Shown piece by piece: positions 5,874 through 6,108 of a stretch of DNA of 6,108 bases; the first letter of the stretch is position 1; each line of letters opens with the position of its first letter. The DNA comes from a bacterium HR23. GTDB taxonomy: Bacteria; Chloroflexota; Dehalococcoidia; Lucifugimonadales; HRBIN23. A program made the translations under genes and the position numbers. The notes beneath the pieces were generated by a model, which ran no database searches, was not told the origin of the DNA, and saw only the letters and a program-made list of their open reading frames with translations. The stretch is taken from the NCBI GenBank assembly GCA_002923335.1, contig BEHZ01000104.1, positions 1 through 6,108 on the forward strand, given 5' to 3'.

Positions 5874-6108
5874 TTACGGTTCCACGATGAGGTAACCCAT
5901 CATCTCCAAGTGCAGGGCGGAGCAGAACTCGGTGCAGTAGAAGGGGTAGACACCGGGCCTGTCCGCCACGAACTCTAGGGTGGCGGTCTCCCCGGGCTCA
6001 ATGGCCAGTTGCTTGTTGTAACCGCCGATGCCCAGGCCGCGGGAGGCGTCCCGGGTGCGCTCAATGTTGGTGATGTGCCAGATTACCCGGTCACACCTCT
6101 TCACCCGC
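5874..6108 (-). CDS. nosZ: Nitrous oxide reductase NosZ, C-terminal CuA domain (5' part beyond window)
   Basis: NosZ reduces N2O to N2 outside the cytoplasmic membrane; electrons enter at the binuclear CuA centre of this C-terminal cupredoxin domain. Only the last 77 complete codons are present and the frame is open to the window edge, so the GTG at 6104 is not a start. The CuA loop CTEFCSALHLEM (5901-5936) supplies two Cys, the second His and the Met. Glu between the cysteines, in place of the clade I Trp, and the following nosB gene point to clade II. VIWHITNIER and FVADRPGVYPFYC align with the family. Oddly, where NosZ has D-x-(T)-H-G-F carrying the other CuA His, this reads DASRGL, with Arg at codon 6041-6039. 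The usual Gly-Asp before the strand also reads Cys-Asp (Cys at 6095-6093). The signal peptide and CuZ histidines are outside the window, so the export route cannot be seen. Confidence 0.92.
   Translation of the reverse strand, partial: RVKRCDRVIWHITNIERTRDASRGLGIGGYNKQLAIEPGETATLEFVADRPGVYPFYCTEFCSALHLEMMGYLIVEP

Noticed and set aside
5901..5936. CuA loop as a cytochrome c oxidase subunit II end
   Set aside because: The CTEFCSALHLEM spacing is shared by both families, but the wording, the VIWHITNIER and GVYPFYC context and the following nosB-nosD-nosF-nosY-nosL genes fit NosZ, not Cox2.

Overview
The window holds the downstream part of a nitrous oxide reductase (nos) gene cluster on the minus strand, facing a tRNA-modification gene on the plus strand. 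The DNA is very GC-rich (about two thirds by eye). The nos genes look like clade II ('atypical') rather than the proteobacterial type. The NosZ CuA loop reads CTEFCSALHLEM (clade I has a Trp where this has Glu), and nosZ is followed directly by a NosB-like four-helix membrane protein. Two exported proteins are lipoproteins, and the cytochrome has a Pro/Thr-rich spacer after its lipid anchor. Together with the archaeal-length TruD, this suggests a Chloroflexota-like or similar high-GC deep-branching bacterium. That assignment is an inference; no marker here fixes the taxon.

Layout, left to right. 2-1042 (+): 3' part of truD. 1027-1052: hairpin in the convergent gap. 1068-1511 (-): lipid-anchored mono-haem cytochrome c. 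1588-2076 (-): nosL, copper lipoprotein. 2083-2931 (-): nosY, ABC permease. 2937-5174 (-): one uninterrupted 745-codon gene in which NosD (periplasmic beta-helix) is fused through a transmembrane helix to NosF (ABC ATPase). 5177-5815 (-): nosB-like membrane protein. 5832-5862: strong GC hairpin. 5874-6108 (-): 3' end of nosZ with most of the CuA domain.

The minus-strand genes run nosZ > nosB > nosDF > nosY > nosL > cytochrome c. Gaps are only 2-6 bases from nosB to nosL, so translation is probably coupled. NosZ reduces N2O to N2 outside the membrane. NosL delivers copper, NosD/NosF/NosY form the ATP-driven maturation machine for the copper sites, NosB is a membrane accessory factor, and the cytochrome is a plausible electron donor.

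Three points deserve attention. First, the NosD-NosF fusion spans the membrane and conflicts with the known one-NosD, two-NosF stoichiometry. Second, a near-perfect ribosome binding site and GTG codon sit exactly at the NosF boundary inside the fusion, so separate NosF could also be made. Third, the NosZ fragment has Arg where the CuA histidine ligand is expected; this lies near the window edge, so a sequence error must be excluded.
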